The position numbers and the translations under genes are program-made. Positions 61,777-64,000 of a stretch of DNA of 64,000 bases are shown piece after piece. The DNA is from Brucella anthropi_A (GTDB lineage Bacteria; Pseudomonadota; Alphaproteobacteria; Rhizobiales; Rhizobiaceae): assembly GCF_046630315.1 (NCBI RefSeq), contig NZ_LQBD01000035.1, positions 166,520 to 230,519 of the forward strand, in the 5' to 3' direction. Position 1 is the stretch's first letter, and each line of letters opens with the position of its first letter. A model generated the notes under the pieces. The model saw nothing but the letters and a program-made list of their open reading frames with translations, was not told the DNA's origin and did no database searches.

Positions 61777-63621
61777 TTAAAGCTCCGCGTCCAAACGAAC
61801 ATCAGCTAGAAACTCCGAGTTCCCCGGAGCGGTAGCCTGCGCTGCAACTGAAATAAATTTTCCCGTTGTTTGGAGAGCGACAACATTGTAGGCGTTCCCT
61901 GAGTAAACAACGGTCACGGTCCCTGTTGGGGTTGCGCGCATGATCGGATTGATTGCCGCACTTGCGGAGTAAATCTGACCCGCAGTGTGTGCCAATACGA
62001 TATTGTTCACCCTCTGCACCTTGTAGTAACGCTCACACAGAGAGAACTCCTGACCGATGTGGCGGGGAGCAAACGGGTCGTCTTCTGTTGTCGCATCACC
62101 TTCAACAAGGGAACCTCTTGCGAATACGTAGGTCGCTGCCTGTCTCGCATACAGAAGCCAACGCAATTGAAGGCTGTCGTTCTCACTTGTTCCGATTGTC
62201 TTGCCCGCAATAGACGGAAGCGTGAAAAGAGCATTCCTTTCGCGCGTAACAGCGTCAAAAATCACAGGAATATCGAGACTTGACGGGTTCGTTATGACAT
62301 TCGGGGATGGGGTGCCGCCGGTGCCGAAACTTTGCGTCAGATCAACCCCTAACACCTCCCCTGTCGTATTGCCGCCGACACGTGTTACGTATGAGCGAGC
62401 CGTGCACAGCTTGCCCTCCAAGGTTCTTGCACCCTCAATTCGCTGAATGATATTCACCGAACCTGTAGTCGGCGCGGAAGCAAAAACCAAACCAAGTGCG
62501 GCCTTCGGAGAACCCGGCACGCCGTTGTAGTTCCCGACACCGAAAGCAGTACGCACAACGGTGACAGGCTTATCCGTCGCGTTCGCCACCAACCACCTAT
62601 CAGCGACGTAAGCAGCGCCACCTGCGGGGATTTCAAACGCAATTCCGCGCTGCCAGACATCAAAGTTGCCGTTGATGAGTTTATTACGCCAGCCAGCAAG
62701 AACAGCAGCTCCTATGTTAGCCTGGGCTTGGCCTTGTTGCGCAGGCGTAAGTGGTTGCGGCTCATACGAAACAGGACTTTCAACAGAGATAGCAGCAGCT
62801 TCCGCGCGATCCGCTGCGGTTTCAGCGTTAGTTTCGCTTGCGAGTGCGTTCGTCGCGGACAGAGCCGCTGCATTTTTGCTCGCGAGGCTTTCTGCGGCGC
62901 TGGTAGCGCTCGCGTTTGCGCTGTTCGCTGCGGTGGTTGCGCTTGCGGCAGCGTTGTTTTTGCTCCCAAGAGCATCAGAAGCGCTGTTCGCACTCGCAGT
63001 TGCACTATTTGCGGAATTGGTCGCAGAAGTAGCCGCAGCGTTCGCGCCCGCCAAGGCGTCCGCAGCGCTGGTTGCTGAAGCCGTAGCGCTGTTTGCGGAA
63101 GAAGTTGCGCTCGCTGCGGCTTTCGCAGCGTGGTGTTTCGCAGAAAATTGTCCAGGCTCTACCGGAACGTCTACAGGATTTTCAGCCCACTGCTTCGCCT
63201 TGTCCCGCGCAGCCTGCGCTTCTGTGGTGGCTTCGGTGAAATCCGCAACGACCGACCATTTACCTGAAGCCAGATCAGCGTCGAAGTCTGCGCCGGACGT
63301 GTGGGAGACTAGACACGTGTAAAAGCTGTTGTTCGCAAAAACCGTGTCACGGACGACATAAGCGTGGTTCGGCTCCCATGGTTCCGGCGGCTTAAAACCA
63401 ACCGCCAATTCGGGGCGTAGCTGGTCGAAACCTACTGACTGATTAGCCAGATCGCCGTCATCACGCTGGATAAGGTTGAGGCGGTCAATCGTCTCGTCGC
63501 TGGCGCGCTTCACTTCCGCAAAGGCTTCATCGAGCTGGTCGCCCGGTTGAGGCACGTCCGGCTCGTTCACCGTGTGGTCAAGAAAGGAATAGTCGTAAGT
63601 GATCTTGGTTGGAGCGGCCAT
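61777..63621 (-). CDS. Phage tail fibre protein with Ala/Ser/Thr repeat shaft
   Basis: 614 residues. An N-terminal ~70-residue adaptor domain (TKITYDYSFLDHTVNEPDVPQPG) is followed by a carbohydrate-module-like segment (PNHAYVVRDTVFANNSFYTC). The shaft (~145-240) is built of Ala-x-x repeats such as SATSSANSATASATSAADAL, ending in a typical GWRNKLINGNFDVWQRG receptor-tip domain. Start ATG 63621 (MAAPTKITYD) is chosen because upstream codons are outside the fibre family and AGGG precedes it. Determines host binding. Confidence 0.82.
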   Translation of the reverse strand: MAAPTKITYDYSFLDHTVNEPDVPQPGDQLDEAFAEVKRASDETIDRLNLIQRDDGDLANQSVGFDQLRPELAVGFKPPEPWEPNHAYVVRDTVFANNSFYTCLVSHTSGADFDADLASGKWSVVADFTEATTEAQAARDKAKQWAENPVDVPVEPGQFSAKHHAAKAAASATSSANSATASATSAADALAGANAAATSATNSANSATASANSASDALGSKNNAAASATTAANSANASATSAAESLASKNAAALSATNALASETNAETAADRAEAAAISVESPVSYEPQPLTPAQQGQAQANIGAAVLAGWRNKLINGNFDVWQRGIAFEIPAGGAAYVADRWLVANATDKPVTVVRTAFGVGNYNGVPGSPKAALGLVFASAPTTGSVNIIQRIEGARTLEGKLCTARSYVTRVGGNTTGEVLGVDLTQSFGTGGTPSPNVITNPSSLDIPVIFDAVTRERNALFTLPSIAGKTIGTSENDSLQLRWLLYARQAATYVFARGSLVEGDATTEDDPFAPRHIGQEFSLCERYYKVQRVNNIVLAHTAGQIYSASAAINPIMRATPTGTVTVVYSGNAYNVVALQTTGKFISVAAQATAPGNSEFLADVRLDAEL

Positions 63622-63805
63622 GCAGAGACACCCTTGTCTTGTGGTGTTTCCTGCGTCGGCTTCGTGGCCCTCGTTGTCTTCGCCACCGTCTCCGCACAGA
63701 CTGGATGCCGGAATGTCTACACCGGAACTCGCCGCAGCGCAAGACACGACCAGACACTGCACAACACGCCATCGGGCCGCAGCCCGGTGAACCAGCGAAA
63801 TTTTT

Positions 63806-63865
63806 GAGGGGTAGTTAGGGGGTGTGGGGTATCGTAGATACACCCACCCCCCGCTACTACCCCTC
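63806..63865. repeat. 60-bp imperfect inverted repeat
   Basis: GAGGGGTAG pairs with CTACCCCTC, GGGGGTG with CACCCCC and GTATC with GATAC around a GTA centre. The arms are G-rich on one side and C-rich on the other, and the pairing extends almost the whole length. Confidence 0.75.
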
Positions 63866-63888
63866 AACGCCAAAATTGAAAAACGTTA

Positions 63889-63974
63889 GATAACTCGAAA
63901 TACCCCAGTCATTCCAAGAACCTAATATAGTTATCGAATGGCTTGTCGGTCTGGGGTCAAACAGGCGAGTTATC
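63889..63974. repeat. Nested inverted repeat
   Basis: Outer arms GATAACTCG (63889) and CGAGTTATC (63966), inner arms ACCCCAG (63902) and CTGGGGT (63951), with a TTATCGA element between them. Confidence 0.65.
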
Positions 63975-64000
63975 GAAAAAGTTGTCCCTTATACACATCC

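Larger units (their letters stand above)
63622..64000. promoter_or_regulatory. Phage control region with nested inverted repeats
   Basis: No supported gene. The stretch holds a 60-bp imperfect palindrome (63806-63865), a nested inverted repeat (63889-63974) and a terminal TTATACACA. It is upstream of the leftward late operon and is probably a promoter, terminator or packaging region. Confidence 0.5.

Overview
The window is alphaproteobacterial, most probably a Brucellaceae chromosome of the Brucella/Ochrobactrum type. The backbone carries twin CrcB genes with DUF190, a DUF1236 protein, a PodJ-like polarity factor, TauE with TIGR02186, the ligase-associated repair cluster (PdeM, DEXH helicase, exonuclease, ATP-dependent ligase), a perfect Irr-type iron-control palindrome and a CtrA-like site. 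Two mobile regions flank this conserved block.

Region 1 (1 to about 23.83 kb) is an accessory island of lower G+C. It starts inside a chromate-resistance pair (chrB-like, chrA). It continues with a PIN-domain toxin and a divergent small antitoxin candidate, a wrecked arsR, and a three-gene cassette: a restriction-endonuclease-fold protein, a small conserved protein and a soluble FtsH-like AAA+ metalloprotease. Further genes encode a dCMP-deaminase-like protein, four GNAT acetyltransferases, an ASCH-like protein, a YedK/HMCES-family protein without its catalytic residues, a TolC-like outer-membrane protein, a methyltransferase, a histidine phosphatase, a class II aminoacyl-tRNA synthetase-like gene cut by a stop codon, a cupin, and small envelope proteins. 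The island ends with a Tn7/Tn5053-like transposition module (tnsA-like, tniA, tniB, tniQ/tnsD-like) and imperfect direct repeats that look like the right transposon end, at the junction with the crcB locus. tnsA has an apparent +1 frameshift and tniQ an in-frame amber codon, so the module looks decayed unless it is recoded. The left end was not found and is probably before position 1.

Region 2 (23.83 to 42.54 kb) is chromosome. Two regulatory spots stand out. A perfect 17-bp Irr box lies ahead of a short plus-strand transcription unit with a 28-codon ORF and a strong intrinsic terminator. A 12-codon leader peptide ending in three cysteine codons lies upstream of the TauE-family (sulfite exporter-like) operon. 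The DNA-repair cluster is compact, with overlapping genes.

Region 3 (42.62 kb to the window end) is a podovirus-type prophage beside an intact tRNA-Thr(CGU). All genes read on the minus strand, so the order of transcription is: tail fibre, assembly protein, endolysin, 3TM holin, membrane coiled-coil protein, short fibre-like protein, large terminase, portal, scaffold, capsid, small head protein, head-tail connector, tail protein, DUF2833-like protein, GNAT protein, internal/ejection proteins, M15 peptidase. Integrase, repressor and replication genes are not in the window, so they should lie beyond 64 kb. The extreme right end holds nested inverted repeats that mark a phage control region.
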